From Limonium bicolor (lineage: Eukaryota; Streptophyta; Magnoliopsida; Caryophyllales; Plumbaginaceae): a stretch of DNA of 64,000 bases. Location of the stretch: contig CM041780.1 of assembly GCA_023374045.1 (NCBI GenBank), positions 168,698,085-168,762,084 of the forward strand. The letters are read 5' to 3'. This document shows positions 12,237 to 23,829 of the stretch, piece after piece. Under the pieces are notes generated by a model. The model had not been told where the DNA came from. It did no database searches and saw only the letters and a list, made by a program, of their open reading frames with translations. A program made the position numbers and the translations under genes. Numbering within the stretch: the first letter of the stretch is position 1; each line of letters begins with the position of its first letter.

Positions 12237-15200
12237 TTTAGAAAGGTACTACCCCATAAAACAAATATGAGATATGCTAGCTGCGGGGAGTATCATCTAA
12301 GACTTCTCTACACTGGATTTGAGAATCCGGAAATAATCGGGTCCTAAAAGGTTTTATAGGGCCACCTGTTCTGGCCCGGTGTGGCTAGCCATGAGTTAAA
12401 CCAGAGTTAAAATTCGATTTGGGCTGAAGGTCACAACAACCCAAACGGGTCCAATTCAAACATGGAAACGAAGTAATGGTCGGGCAATAAACCGTATTTC
12501 ATGATGAGAGCAGAACATGGAGATATCATGGTAAATTAACAATGATTGTAGTAGGAGGAAACAAAACTTGGCAGATTCAGTTATTTGTTCATGAATTAAA
12601 AGGAATCAAAAGCAAACATTGATGTTAAAGCTAAACAAGTTAGTCTTAACTGAAAGCTGAATCAAAGTCACACCAAAATCAATTTTCAAACTGAATTTAT
12701 GCGCAAAGGGGCAAAAAGCTTTGCTAGAAATGAAAACAAATTTGTAGTCATGGTCAGGAGTTGTAGGTCACAGAAAACTAACCGACGGGGTGGCCTGCCC
12801 CCGTTTATCTTTCAATCAGATATAATGTAACAAAAGAAATCCGGTCGTCATTAAATGCCCCTTAACCAAGTCCAATCGATCATACATGTACCTCAGTCAA
12901 ATATGAAATAAAGATGTAGCGCATGAAATCTAACAAGTGACACAAGGGACACATGTTGCTTAAAAAACATAACTCCAAGCCTACTATCAATGAAGAGGGA
13001 TGAGCAGTGTCGAATCAAAATTCTTTCCAAACTGAAATCAATACATAAAGAGCAGTCCATAACGTGGAAAGGGAAAACATATAGTGAAGATCATCAATAA
13101 TCTCAAACCAAGAGAAACAGGTAGTAAGTAAATGTCCATGGACATGGCCAATCCGCTAGGTATAAAGTCACAGTTGAATCACTAACTGCAAATAGTCAAT
13201 GCACAACAGAATCAAATATGGATTGGTCATTCGCTAGGATGTCGACTGCACATCAGAATGTAGTCACCAAAAACCGAGAGAGCATTCAACAAGGACAAAC
13301 CAAAATTAGGCATAGACGATGCTACCAAAATGAAAAGAACGATGTCACGGTATTTTGACAGCAAAACCTTAGGAATATACAAGATTAATCCTCAATGAAA
13401 TAAACCAGCTAAAACAGTCTTGCGCTTGTGATTAACCACACAAATGAAAATAAGAAGAGTTCCCTTGCTTAAACAAGATCTACTCACAATATACGAAGGC
13501 TTCTATAAAGCAGAAAGCGAGAGGCCACAAGACAAGTAAAAAAATTTTGTTCAACTTAGGGATAAATACCAGTAGAAGAATGATGAAAATCTCCAGTAAA
13601 GGCCACGAGACAAGCAAACAAGTTAGATCGGAATTAACCAGCTAATGGCAATATGATAAACATAGTGTAAATATGATCGATATCAGATTGAGTTCATCGA
13701 GTACACAAGGAGATCCAACGAAGACTCGGCAAAGAAATCTAATCAATTTTGATAGTGTCAGGGAGGCTTTGGACCCAGATAGATCGAGCCAAACAAAGAA
13801 CGAGAGGGAAGCCAAAAACGTGGGTTTCTTTTTCAAGAATCAAAACTCCGCAACAATGAACACATGCGGGCAGTTTGGACAAATTTTTCCTTTGTTCCAG
13901 GCCTTTGTTATTCCCGATCAAGAATGAAAGTGATGGCGGGAATACCAATAGAGAAGAGTGCCATAAACAAAATTGAACCAAAACATAATTAAACAAATAC
14001 TAAATAAAATAAACTAAATAAACTTAAATCAAACTAAAGATAATAAACACAAATAAAATAAATATAAACAAAGTTAAACCTAATACATCAAGTGTACCGG
14101 TCTATCGTAGCCAGTTTTCCTAAAGTATTCCTTCAGGGTATCGAACCAACAGAGGCAGTGTCTAGTTTAAGTCCCTATTCTAATCTAACTAATAAACTAA
14201 TGAAATCAAATAATAGGATAATTGGGGGTTTGTTGCCAAAAGTAAATAAATTAAATTGAAAACAATTAAAGATGACCTTCTTGATAATTCTAATAAGGAA
14301 TCATGGTATACTACTTCCCCTAGTTTTTCAATTCTCTTCCTGAGTGTTTTCCTAATTCTAGATTGCAACCTCATATCTAAAATAATATATTCCCGATCTC
14401 CCAAAAAATAGACTCTTACTAGCAATACCTAAATCCTAACCCTTATTACGAATTTATTAATAAACCAATAGGGTTCACAATTCATCTGATTTTTAGTCGG
14501 CTAACCCGAGGAATTACTGTCTCAAGTTTCACTGGTAGTACTCCTATGGTATAACGAACGCCGTAGTTCTCACTCGTTAGCAATTCAAACCTGGTAAACT
14601 CAAGCAATAATAAATCACAAGAGAATTCAATATTAAACAAGGAATACAATCTGTATAGAATTAATATTCAACACATCAGGATGAGGAAATCATAAACTAG
14701 GGTTCCATAATAAACCAGAATTCTAAATGACTACTCAGACAAAGCATAAACGGAAACAACAATAATAGAAAGGAAGAACACCATCAAATCTGTGATGAAG
14801 AACTGATTAAGAATCCCGATATGCTTTGTTGTCTCCGATCTACCAACTATTGACGTCTCCCCCTTTCTCTCTGTATGTTCATGGCTAGGTTTGCAAAATT
14901 GGAAGATGAAGCTTTTGTTTCTAATCTTTTTTCAATTTATATCATGCTCTTCTCTTAATGGAATTATGCGTACTGATTCTATCTTTTTTGTCTAAGTTTA
15001 CATCGAGGTTTATATATTTGAACGTCTCACATGGAACTATGCCGCACGACATAAAAGATGTGGTATAGGTTTATGTCCAGTTTTAATACCCACCCCACTC
15101 ACAGAGTCGGTCTGTGTGAGATACATAGCCTGGTTCGAATCTTTTTCGAGGATGCAAACCCAAACCAGGTGCAAAACTTGGAAGTAGGGTACGCTTCTGT

Positions 15201-15433
15201 GTGGTCCAGGTTTGTAAGTTCGGACATATATCCGGACCACACCTAAATATGGCAGTAGGTTTCTCTCGGGGATGGTCCGAGTCTATAGATCCGAACAAAG
15301 ACCTGGACCGACTTCAAAATGCTCTAAAATCAATGTTTTAACTCCCGTATTTCAGTCTTGTCTTGATTGTTAAACTCGTCCACGTTTTCAGACCCTTTCT
15401 TCAGTGTTTTTCACCTGTTAAGCACATATATCA
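12237..15433 (-). mobile_element. Outer part of host element 3' LTR and flank, no gene seen
   Basis: There is no convincing gene in this 3.2-kb stretch. From about 13.9 kb rightward it belongs to the LTR of a minus-strand element whose LTR start (TGATAAGCG...) is at 16697. The stretch 13980-14160, A-rich followed by GGTATCGAACCAACAGAGG, is a sequence type I associate with leaders of plant gag-only and Tat-like elements. I could not place the far end of the LTR. A weak candidate is TG at 12477, preceded by AGTAA, which also follows the right-hand LTR at 37225. From 12237 to 12470 I see nothing identifiable. Confidence 0.4.
15061..15345. repeat. Palindromic array, four units phased at 70-71 bp (host LTR)
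   Basis: Units start at 15061, 15131, 15202 and 15273. The last two are clear imperfect palindromes: TGGTCCAGG...ATCCGGACCA and GGTCCGAG...GACCTGGACC. The first two are eroded (TGGTAT...ATACCCA and TGGTTC...AACCA). The spacer TAAATATGGCAG resembles the spacer TAAATATGCCGAG between the palindromes at 47481-47670. Confidence 0.65.
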
Positions 15434-15638
15434 TAATAGGACCAATGGGTCCTGTATTACTCAGCCCAATAGTTTAGCCCAAATTTGTACAAACCTCATT
15501 TTACAATCCTTTTACACTTATAGTTATCAATCTAGCTAATTGTTATAAATAGAAACTGTAAAACCCTACAGTAATCACAAAAACTTTACATCAATTGTTG
15601 AATTCTATACAAATAAGCCGTCACACATATACCAAGTA

Positions 15639-15656
15639 TGGTATCAGAGCTCTGAG
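15639..15656 (+). promoter_or_regulatory. Primer-binding site of small copia element
   Basis: TGGTATCAGAGCTCTGAG directly abuts the left LTR with no spacer. It matches the usual initiator tRNA-Met site and fixes the plus-strand orientation. Confidence 0.85.
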
Positions 15657-15706
15657 GCATTTTTCCTTGCCGCCGATATCCTCTTCCTCCTTTACTATCG
15701 TCTGCA

Positions 15707-15911
15707 ATGGTTGCTACTCCTTCCAGCTCTTCAGCTATGAGCTCTTCACCGATGACAGGTGCTATCTCAGGTACTTTACAATCCACTTCAGTTCATGCAC
15801 TCTCCCAAAACTACTCACTAGCAGGCCCTGAAGTGACTACTTTGCTACCTAAATGGTACCCAAGCCCATGCTCTCCATTTTTTCCCCAAGTCCCCAATTA
15901 CTTTAATCGTA
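15707..15911 (+). pseudogene. gag N-terminal fragment (copia)
   Basis: An ATG shortly after the primer site opens a serine- and threonine-rich frame (MVATPSSSSAMSSSPM). It is like the low-complexity starts of copia gag proteins, but no Gag core domain follows. It meets the RNase H fragment at about 15911, in the area of an internal deletion that removed the rest of gag, protease, integrase and reverse transcriptase. The start was chosen as the first ATG of the longest gag-like frame. Confidence 0.5.
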
Positions 15912-16328
15912 TATGCTGATGCGGGCTGGGCTACTAGCCCCGAAGATAGAAGATCTACGACAGGGTATTGCATATACGTAGGTCTTAACCCCATCTCATG
16001 GCAATCCAAGAAACAAAACACGGTAGCTAGATCTACAACAGAGGCAGAATATCAAGCCCTAGCTACAGCTACATCAAAACTAACATGGATTCAACATCTT
16101 ATGGCTGAATTAGGAATTGCGCTAAAAAAGTCTCCTACTCTATGGTGCGATGACTTAGGGGTGACTTACCTGGCTACGAACCCTGTCTTCCATTCACACG
16201 CAAAGCATATCGATCTTTACTATCATTTTGTGAGGGAGAAAGTTGCGAACAAAACCCTAGCTATCGGGTTCCTTCATGGTTCTGAGCAGACGGCTGACAT
16301 CCTCACCAATCCCCTGTCCATTGCTTGA
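15912..16328 (+). pseudogene. Copia RNase H C-terminal fragment
   Basis: The frame reads YADAGWATSPEDRRSTTGYC, then WQSKKQNTVARSTTEAEY and KHIDLYYHFVRE, ending in DILTNPL. These are the hallmark blocks of copia RNase H: the first Asp, the S-K-K-Q block, the S-T-E-A-E-Y block with its Glu, the H-I-D block and the terminal D-I-x-T-x-P-L. It lacks an initiator and has no upstream polymerase. The 139-codon frame is open, so the internal deletion is the main damage. Confidence 0.85.
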
Positions 16329-16583
16329 CATGCAACGCTGCGTTCCAAACTCCAACTTCAAGACTTTGAAACGAGAGGGGATAATAGGACCAATGGGCTC
16401 GGTATTACTCAGCCCACTAGTTAAGCCTAAATTTGTACAGACCTCATTATACATTCCTTTTACACTTACAGTTAGCAGTCTAATTGCTATAAATAGCAAC
16501 TGTAAAAACCCTACAGTAGTAACAGAAAATTTACATCAATTGCTTAATTCTATGCAAATCAGCCGTCACACAAATACCAAGTA

Positions 16584-18294
16584 TACCACAAGTAAGGGGA
16601 GCTCTTCACATATAACAAAAATCAACACATAAGTGAGAGAATTTATCACATAATATACTAAAATACATAGAAATGTGGATGAATTCCACGCTTATCAACT
16701 ACCCCAACACTTAGCTTTTGCGTGTCCCTCAATCAAATAAAACGCTAAACAACTACTTCGAAACCGTATCACTGGACTCTAGGATCAAACATAAGCGGAA
16801 GGAAAACAAGCAAAATGGAAATCAGAGAAAAATTCAATATGCTCTAAGTATTAGTTTTTCACATAGAGTGATAAGAGAACAATATTAAAAAAGCATGAAT
16901 AAAATAGATTGCAGAAAATGAAACACAGATTAGCTTAGGACCTTCCACCAATTTCATTTACCGTGACAAAAAGGGACAAGAAGTAATATCTTATTCACAT
17001 ACCTTTCATTGCCACATACTCATAGCCTGTAACGACCCCATTTCATTGCATTTAAAATTGAAGCACTTATACTTTCACACTTGCAATTCATAAACATTTA
17101 ATAAATTAAGCACACAGGGATCGCCTCAGACTTTTTTCTTCACCTTTAATAACAGCGTTGGGCCAATTTTCCTAGGTTGCACACCCTTAGGAAGCTAGGT
17201 CATGAAGCACCTTTAAAGACTTAATAACCGAGTGGATGAGGCCTGTTTTGGTTCAAGAGAAACAAACTAATGGAGTACCATGCCTTTGTCCTTTCTTCCT
17301 TACATTCCCAAGGTTCCAAGCTAAACTCATTCAATTTCCACAATCAGCCCACCATCAGATTTCAGTGAAAATAGAATTAATTTAAGAAAATAATTTAACC
17401 AAACAACTTTAAAGCAGAATTTTTTAAGGTTGTCATCAGGCTCAATTTCAAACTTCCACAAACATATCACCCGAAATTCAACATATATTGGCACTCAAGA
17501 AGCATATTATTTATCACCTAAAAAAAACACAAAAAGAGGTCTGAAGTAATAACTGAAGATCACTCCCTACCTAGAGTGATCATTCGGGGCGGGCGGCCGG
17601 CCAGAGGAAATTTTTAGGCCAGGGCCTATTTTCAAAAACCAAGCCCGAATTTTTACATGCTGGGCCGGGCCGGGCTAGGCCCGGTTTTTCTAGACTTTGC
17701 CGAAGCCCGCCCGCCCGGCCCGGGTTTTTTAAATTTTTAATATAAATTAATATAAAAAAATTCAAATTAATATATTTAATATAGATTTATATATTATATA
17801 TAACTTATTTAAAATTAATTATATTATTATATAACTTTTAAAAATTTATATTTATATATATTAATTTTTTTATATATTATATAAAAATTAAATATGTTAT
17901 ATTACCTTTTAAACATAATAATAATAATAATTAAATCGGGCCGGGCCGGGCTTGCCCACGGGCTCAAAAATGTGCCGCGGCCCGGCCCGTTTTTCTCATC
18001 CTTCATTCCGGTCCCCCTCCAGGCCAGCCCTATCCCCGTTCGGGCCTTCGGGTTTCGGGGCTTTTTTTTTTACGGGCCGGGTCGGACCGGGCTGCCGGGC
18101 CGGACACAATATTATGATCAACTCTATCATACCTACCACACCCTTTAAAGTAATAATGTCTCTCATTGTGTGACAAAGAAAGGAGTGAAAAACTCAGAAC
18201 ACTTAGAGAAACAGAAAAATCTAAAGGAAACACAACAGAGCAGTCATAAACAAAAATTAAAATGAAAACAAAATAAAACAAACAAAACTAGAAC
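16584..18294 (-). mobile_element. Host element: LTR start, polypurine tract and 3' internal part
   Basis: From 16584 to 16697 is the first part of the host 3' LTR (minus strand, TGATAAGCG at 16697), matching 37110-37224. The minus strand reads GTTGGGGTAGT just outside it (16698-16708), a plausible polypurine tract. The rest, apart from the MITE at 17572-18126, is non-coding internal sequence. Together with 26888-28181 it gives the element an internal region of only about 2.9 kb with a gag relic and no pol. That fits the gag-only TR-GAG class of non-autonomous elements. Confidence 0.5.
17572..18126. mobile_element. hAT-like MITE with GC-rich ends and AT-rich core
   Basis: The ends are inverted: TAGAGTGATCAT at 17572 and, on the opposite strand at 18126, TAGAGTTGATCAT. 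Both are followed inward by strings of GGGCCGGGCC-type sequence, with an almost pure A/T centre (17725-17935). This layout is common in plant hAT-derived MITEs. The flanking 8-mers (TCCCTACC and TCATACCT) match only with a gap, so the target duplication is not secure. Confidence 0.6.
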
Positions 18295-20258
18295 TGTAAC
18301 GACCCCAAAACCGGCCTAGGAGTTAGGCCGTTACGCCGCGAGTCCACTACCTAACGTCGCAAGGCTCTAAGCAAAACAATTCCCAAAAAAAATTACGAAC
18401 TTGCATAAATACGAAAGGAGTTTACAAGATCTAAACACTGATAAGTCAAATACAAAGAAAGGCCCGAAGGCTACACAAAGCTCTAAAGCGTCCAACGCGC
18501 AAGTAAACAAAGTCTAAAGAGGCGTAAGGTAAACGAAGCTCCAGAAGGGGACAAGAGAGAAGATCCCACGAGCTCAATCTGAAACAAAGTAAAGGGGTGA
18601 GCTAAACAGCCCAGCAAGCAGAGGACTTCCTCAAGGAAGCCCACTCAAAACAGAAGCAGCAGAATAACTTATAAACAGAGGAGAAGGCGGAGTCATTATA
18701 AACAGTCAGAAAGGAAACGCAAAACAGAAGCAGAGCAGACATCACTTCAAATCATAGTCGGACTTTCAGAACAGATACAGAGAGTGGGACACTAGTAACC
18801 AGCTAACACAACAGAAGGACTCACATAATGTCCTATGGATCCGAAGATCCCACAACAGAAGCCGAAGAGACAGCTAACAGACCCGTCGGTCAAATAACGT
18901 CCTAAGGGAGGCCCTAAGGAGTATAAACAGAAGGAATTCCTGCGCAGCATGCTATGGGACAGCCCGACCCGACTATCCAAGGCTCAGAAGCAAAGTAACT
19001 AGGTCCCAAAACCAAAGCTCACAAAACAGATCTTAAGTGCATGGAAATGCATATAAACAGCATAAGAAGCTTGTACACAGATAGGGGAATCCAACCCCGC
19101 AAATGGAACTCAAAACGGAGCTAAAACAGAGAAGTTATGCTCAAAACAGTGGCATGTCTGAACTTGCGTCCGACCCTGCAAGTTCGGACAGAGGCCGAGA
19201 ATCATAGGTTGGGAAAACGTCGATGTCCGAACTTACGTCCGGACGTCTAAGTTCGGACGTAAGTCAAAAGGCAGAAGCCAGAGCAAACCTTGTGTCCGAA
19301 CTTGCGTCCGACCCTGCAAGTTCGGACACATGACGAAACTCATTTCCGAAAACCGTCCTCGCATCGAGTCCGAACTTACATGTCCGGACCGATGTTCGGA
19401 CACTTCAAAATCTCGAAAATTAAAACACGCCTGAATCACTGTCCGAACCTACATGTTCGGACACAAGTCCGGATGGGGCAAAACTGGCGAAAATCAGAAC
19501 GAACAGACGCGCAGAGAACCACCAAATCAACACAAACTCACCCAAAATCCATAGAATTGTAAATCAGTTCCCTCGGGGTTTAGCCAATCGATTAACAACA
19601 ACAAAAACGAGAGAAACACGCAAGCAACACACCAAAACAGATCCGAAATAGAAATCACAAGCAATCCCCGAGGGTGAGCAAACAACCCCGATTCCATCCC
19701 CCACTTACATCAATTCGCAGAGGAGATTACACCACCGCACGCACGAACGATCCCGACAACGCAGCGATCCCCAAACAGCAAAACAACCACTGAATTCAGC
19801 ACAATCGAGCACACCCAAATCAGAAAAACTGCACTCTCGCAAACTCCGAAACAGCCACAACACAACTACCGAAACACAAATTCACCAACCTGAACACGCA
19901 GAGGAGTGAGCCGAACAGCAGCAGCAGAAATCGGCGCAGAAATCTGACAGGAGCAGCAATAATTCTCACCAGAATTCACCAAGCACACAAGGGGAGAAGA
20001 GAGGATGAACGTAGAAACTGTCGAGAGAAAGAGCGCGGTCTTCAGAGTAGATCGTGAATTGTAAATGCAAAAATAAAAGACTGATCTTCCTTAATAAGTC
20101 TTACCAAAATAAAAGAGAGGGGAATGACCTCCTTGCCCCCATCTTTTAATTCAATGCCTCCGACGTCCCCTCTACTAAACAAAGCACACATAGCGTAACT
20201 TAAATTAATAACATTGTTATGTCATGAAATCTGAAAAACGAAAATACGGAGTATTACA
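18295..20258 (-). repeat. 3' LTR of Tekay-type element
   Basis: On the plus strand it runs TGTAACGACCCC...GTATTACA, 1964 bp, and pairs with 24910-26882. It carries five palindromic modules at 19155-19480. It shares its first 70 bp and other blocks (AGTGGGACACTAG; GGCTCAGAAGCAAAGTAACT) with the LTRs of the coding-less element at 50934-57621, so the two families are related. Confidence 0.92.
19155..19480. repeat. Palindromic array in Tekay LTR, five units, about 70-bp phase
   Basis: Modules start at 19155, 19224, 19293, 19367 and 19440 (spacing 69, 69, 74, 73). Each is about 36 bp of the form TGTCCGAACTT...AAGTTCGGACA, often with an inner GTCCGGAC. They could fold as hairpins in RNA or be bound by a dimeric protein. 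No coding role: the frames that cross them only translate the repeat. Confidence 0.85.
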
Positions 20259-20260
20259 TC

Positions 20261-20271
20261 ACTCCCCCCTT
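20261..20271 (-). promoter_or_regulatory. Polypurine tract of Tekay-type element
   Basis: The minus strand reads AAGGGGGGAGT two bases before the 3' LTR. It marks the plus-strand primer and confirms minus-strand orientation. Confidence 0.85.
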
Positions 20272-20303
20272 AAAAGAATTTCGTCCTCGAAATTCAACAT
20301 ACC

Positions 20304-21014
20304 TCACTGCTCGAAGAGGGAAGGGAACTTGGCACGCAGCTCTTCCTCGAGTTCCCACGTCACCTCACGCTCGGACTGATCAGACCACTGCACCTTAACC
20401 ATAGGCAGTGTCTTGCTACGAAGCCGACGAACATCCCATGCTAAAATACGAACCGGAGCTGCTTCATAGGTGAAATCATCTCGGAGTCGGAGCTGACCAT
20501 AGTCAATCACATGCGAAGGATCGTGCAGATACTTCCTGAGCATCGACACATGAAACACATCATGCACCCCTGCTAGAGCTGGTGGCAAAGCCAATCTGTA
20601 AGCCACCGGGCCAACCTTCTCGAGCACCTCAAAAGGCCCTACGAACCGAGGACTCAGCTTGCCTCGCTTACCAAAACGAACGACACCCCGAACTGGAGAA
20701 ATCTTCAGGTACACGTGGTCCCCAACCTGAAATTCAAGCGGACGACGTCTCTGATCTGCATAACTCTTCTGCCGGCTCTAGGCAACCAACAGTCGCTCCC
20801 TGATAGTCTTAACCTTATCCACAGCTCCCTGCACCAACTCGGGACCCACAATCGCCCTCTCCCGTAGGTCGTCCCAACAAATGGGAGATCTACAGCGCCT
20901 ACCATACAGCGCCTCAAATGGGGCCATCCCAATACTCGATTGGAAGCTATTATTGTAGGCGAACTCAATCAATGTCACATGCTGATCCCAGCTCCCTCCA
21001 AATCCAGCACACAA
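20304..21014 (-). pseudogene. Integrase C-terminal part with GPF/Y motif and chromodomain
   Basis: The segment from 20714 down contains RFVGPFEVLEKVGPVAYRL (GPF/Y module) and DVFHVSMLRKYL. It ends in a chromodomain-like region reading PVRILAWDVRRLRSK, then VKVQWSD and VTWELEEELRAKFPSLF. The preceding piece (20778-21014) carries [21 protein letters not shown] and FEALYGRRCRSP, conserved after the integrase core. Two frame changes separate the pieces (near 20970 and 20710). Chromodomains of this lineage direct integration to particular chromatin. The final frame is full length to its stop at 20304. Confidence 0.88.
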
Positions 21015-22391
21015 GCTCTCAACATATCCTCCAAAATCTGATTCGTCCTCTCTGTCTGCCCATCGGTCTGAGGATGATATGCCAAACTGAAGGCCAAATT
21101 CGTCCCCAACGCCTTATGCAGGCTCCGCCAGAAGTGAGATACAAATCTCGGATCTCTGTCCGAAACGATCGTCGTCGGCACACCGTGCAACCTCGCAATC
21201 TCATCAACATACAGCCGAGTCAGGCGCTCAAGGCTGAAAGTCTTCCTCACCGGCAAGAAATGGGCTGACTTCGTCAACCGGTCCACAATCACCCACAGCG
21301 CATCGTACCAAGAAGATGTCCTAGGAAGCCCCACAATAAAGTCCATACCAACGCTCTCCCACTTCCACTCAGGAATGAGAAGGGGCTGCAGAAGACCCGC
21401 AGGCCGCTGATGCTCAGCCTTCACCTGCTGACAGGTTTGGCAACGAGCTACAAAATCAGAAATCTCCCTCTTCATATTCGCCCACCAGAAGGACTCTCTG
21501 AGGTCCCGGTACATCTTCACCCCTCCTGGGTGTACCGAATAAGGAGCTCCATGAGCCTCCTGTATAATCTCTCGCCTAAGGTCGCCTCCACTAGGCACAC
21601 AAACTCTGCCTCTAAAGCGTACGCAGTCGTCGCTGGACACAGAGAACTCTGACTCCTGACCATCTGACAACTTCTCCCTGACCTTACACAACTCAGCATC
21701 AGACTTCTGACCATCTCTAATCCGCTCAATCAGTGTAGACTGGACCTGAATAGAAGCAATCAACCCAGCACTGTCGGACCTGACAACCCAAATCCCCATA
21801 CGCTGAAGCTCAATAGCAGACCTCTGAACTCCTGACAAAGAACAAGCAAGCCCAGGACCACCCCTACGGCTCAAGGCATCTGCCACCACATTCGCTCTAC
21901 CCGGATGGTAGAGGATCTCCAGGTCGTAATCGTGCAGAAGCTCCAACCAACGCCGCTGTCTCAAATTCAATTCCTTCTGCGTGAACAGATATTTGAGACT
22001 CTTGTGATCCGTGTAGACCTTACACGTCACCCCATACAATAGTTGCCGCCAGATCTTCAATGCGAAGACCACAGCAGCTAACTCCAAATCGTGGGTAGGA
22101 TAATTCTTCTCGTACGGCTTCAACTGGCGTGACCCATAAGCTACCACCTTTCCCTGCTGCATCAGAACACACCCCCAGCCCTCTGTGGGAAGCGTCACAG
22201 AACACCTCAAAGCCATCTGTCCCAGAAGGCAACGTTAAAATCGGAGCCGAAGTCAACCTCTTCTTCAGCTCCTGGAAACTCTCCTGACACGCCTCACTCC
22301 AATCAAACTTGACATCCTTCCTGAGAAGACGAGTCAAGGGGGATACGATCTTAGAGAAACCCTCCACAAACTTCCTATAGTACCCAGCCAA
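20975..22391 (-). pseudogene. RNase H and integrase core of Tekay-type pol
   Basis: The RNase H begins with GYYRKFVEGFSKI and [14 protein letters not shown] (22020-22391). After a frameshift near 22200 it continues with [29 protein letters not shown] and [15 protein letters not shown]. The integrase has the zinc-finger HHCC (ending CQTCQQVK), then the catalytic residues in [17 protein letters not shown] and [13 protein letters not shown]. The frame is lost after DMLRAC near 20990. Catalytic residues are all present, so only frameshifts disable it. Confidence 0.9.
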
Positions 22392-22393
22392 TC

Positions 22394-23730
22394 CTAGAAA
22401 CTGCGCACCTCAGACACACTAGTGGGCTTCGCCCACTCCATAACCGCCTTAATCTTCTCTGGGTCCACTGAAATGCCATCCTTCGAAACCACGTGGCCAA
22501 GGAACACAACTCTATCCAACCAGAACTCACACTTCTTCAACTTGGCATACAACTCCTTCTCCTTCAACGTCTGCAGAACCATCCTCAGATGCTCCTCATG
22601 CTCCTCAGCACTCTTGGAGTACACCAAGATATCGTCAATAAAAAAAACTACGAAAGAATCCAAGAAAGGTTTGAAAACTCTGTCATCATATCCATGAAGA
22701 ACGACGGGGCATTGGTCAAACCAAAAGGCATGACCAAGAACTCATAATGCCCATACCGGGTCCTAAATGCAGACTTAGGCACACCCTCACCCTTAATCTT
22801 CAACTGGTGATATCCAGAACGCAAGTCGATCTTCGAGAAGACTGTCGCTCCCGCTAACTGGTCGAAGAGGTCATCAATGCGGGGAAGAGGATACCGGTTC
22901 TTGATGGTAACCTTATCCAGTTCCCTATAGTCGATACACAATCTGAAGGAGCCATCCTTCTTCTTCACAAACAATACAGGTGCTCCCCATGGAGACACAC
23001 TAGGGCGGATAAAACCCTTATCCAGAAGATCCTGCAGCTGCACCTTCAGCTCCTTAAGCTCTGCCGGACTCATGCGATAGGGAGCCTTAGAGATAGGCTG
23101 AGTCCCTGGCGCTAACTCGATAGAAAACTCCACCTCACGATCGGGTGGCAGCCCTGGCACATCGTCCTGGAACACCTCTGGAAACTTACACATAATGGGG
23201 ATATCCTCCAACTGGGATCCCTCCTTAACCTCGGGTACAAAGCAGAGAAAACCCTGGCAGCCCTTCCTCAAGGAACGTACTGCCTGCATAGCAGACACCA
23301 ACACAGGAGCACAGGGAATGGAGTTCCCCACAAAAGCAAAACGGGTCTCACCTGGTCTATCAAACACAACCTTCCTAGCTGCACAATCTATATGGGCATG
23401 GTGCTCTGCTAGCCAGTCCATGCCCAAAATCACATCGAAGCAGGACATACTCATAGGAATCAAATTAGCAGGTAAGGTCCTATCCATGATCACTACTGGA
23501 CTAGACTTGCATACAGAACTAAGCACACAAGCAGGCACGCCACTCAACGGGCTAGAAATACATAGATCCACATCATAGGGCACAGTAGACAACCCGAGAC
23601 TACCCACTAAATCAGCAGACACAAAGGAGTGGGTAGCTCCTGAATCAAACAAACAGAATACTAGCTGAGAAGAGATCTGAAAAATACCTGACACTACTCT
23701 GTCTGAGCCACGGTCACGCTCACCAGCTAG
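22394..23730 (-). pseudogene. Protease and reverse transcriptase of Tekay-type pol
   Basis: The protease active site is [12 protein letters not shown] near 23650. Reverse transcriptase blocks follow: [58 protein letters not shown], then after a frameshift near 22660 FIDDILVYSKS with the catalytic Asp pair. The C-terminal FLGHVVSKDGISVDP leads into RNase H. Key residues are intact; a single small indel breaks the polymerase between the template-grip and catalytic blocks. The 348-codon first frame covers protease plus most of the fingers and palm. Confidence 0.9.
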
Positions 23731-23829
23731 CGCATAAACACGTGCCTGGGTCTAGGACTTCTTCTGGTCGGCCTTCTGCCCGGACCCTGAACCAGCACCT
23801 CGGCCTCTAACCACCACCGCTGCTACCTC

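Larger units (their letters stand above)
15434..16583 (+). mobile_element. Internally deleted small Ty1/copia element
   Basis: LTRs of 205 and 202 bp (15434-15638 and 16382-16583) flank 743 bp. The target duplication is TATCA/TACCA with one mismatch. A sequence at 37075-37110 shows the unoccupied site (AAGCACATACCC then GCAAGTAAGGG), confirming the insertion. A tRNA-Met-type primer site follows the left LTR at 15639, and a polypurine tract (GAGAGGGGA) precedes the right one. The LTRs appear to begin TA and end TA rather than TG..CA. The interior keeps only the start of gag and the end of RNase H, so it cannot move without help. Confidence 0.85.

Noticed and set aside
12472..12477. AGTAA plus TG as left end and target duplication of the host element
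   Set aside because: Only five bases match and the LTR end could not be verified from the truncated partner LTR; kept only as a candidate.
19155..19480. CRISPR-like array
   Set aside because: Repeats are palindromic and regularly spaced, but this is plant LTR sequence, spacers are related between families and no cas-like gene is present.
23195..23578. 127-codon plus-strand frame
   Set aside because: Antisense shadow of the protease/reverse transcriptase region.
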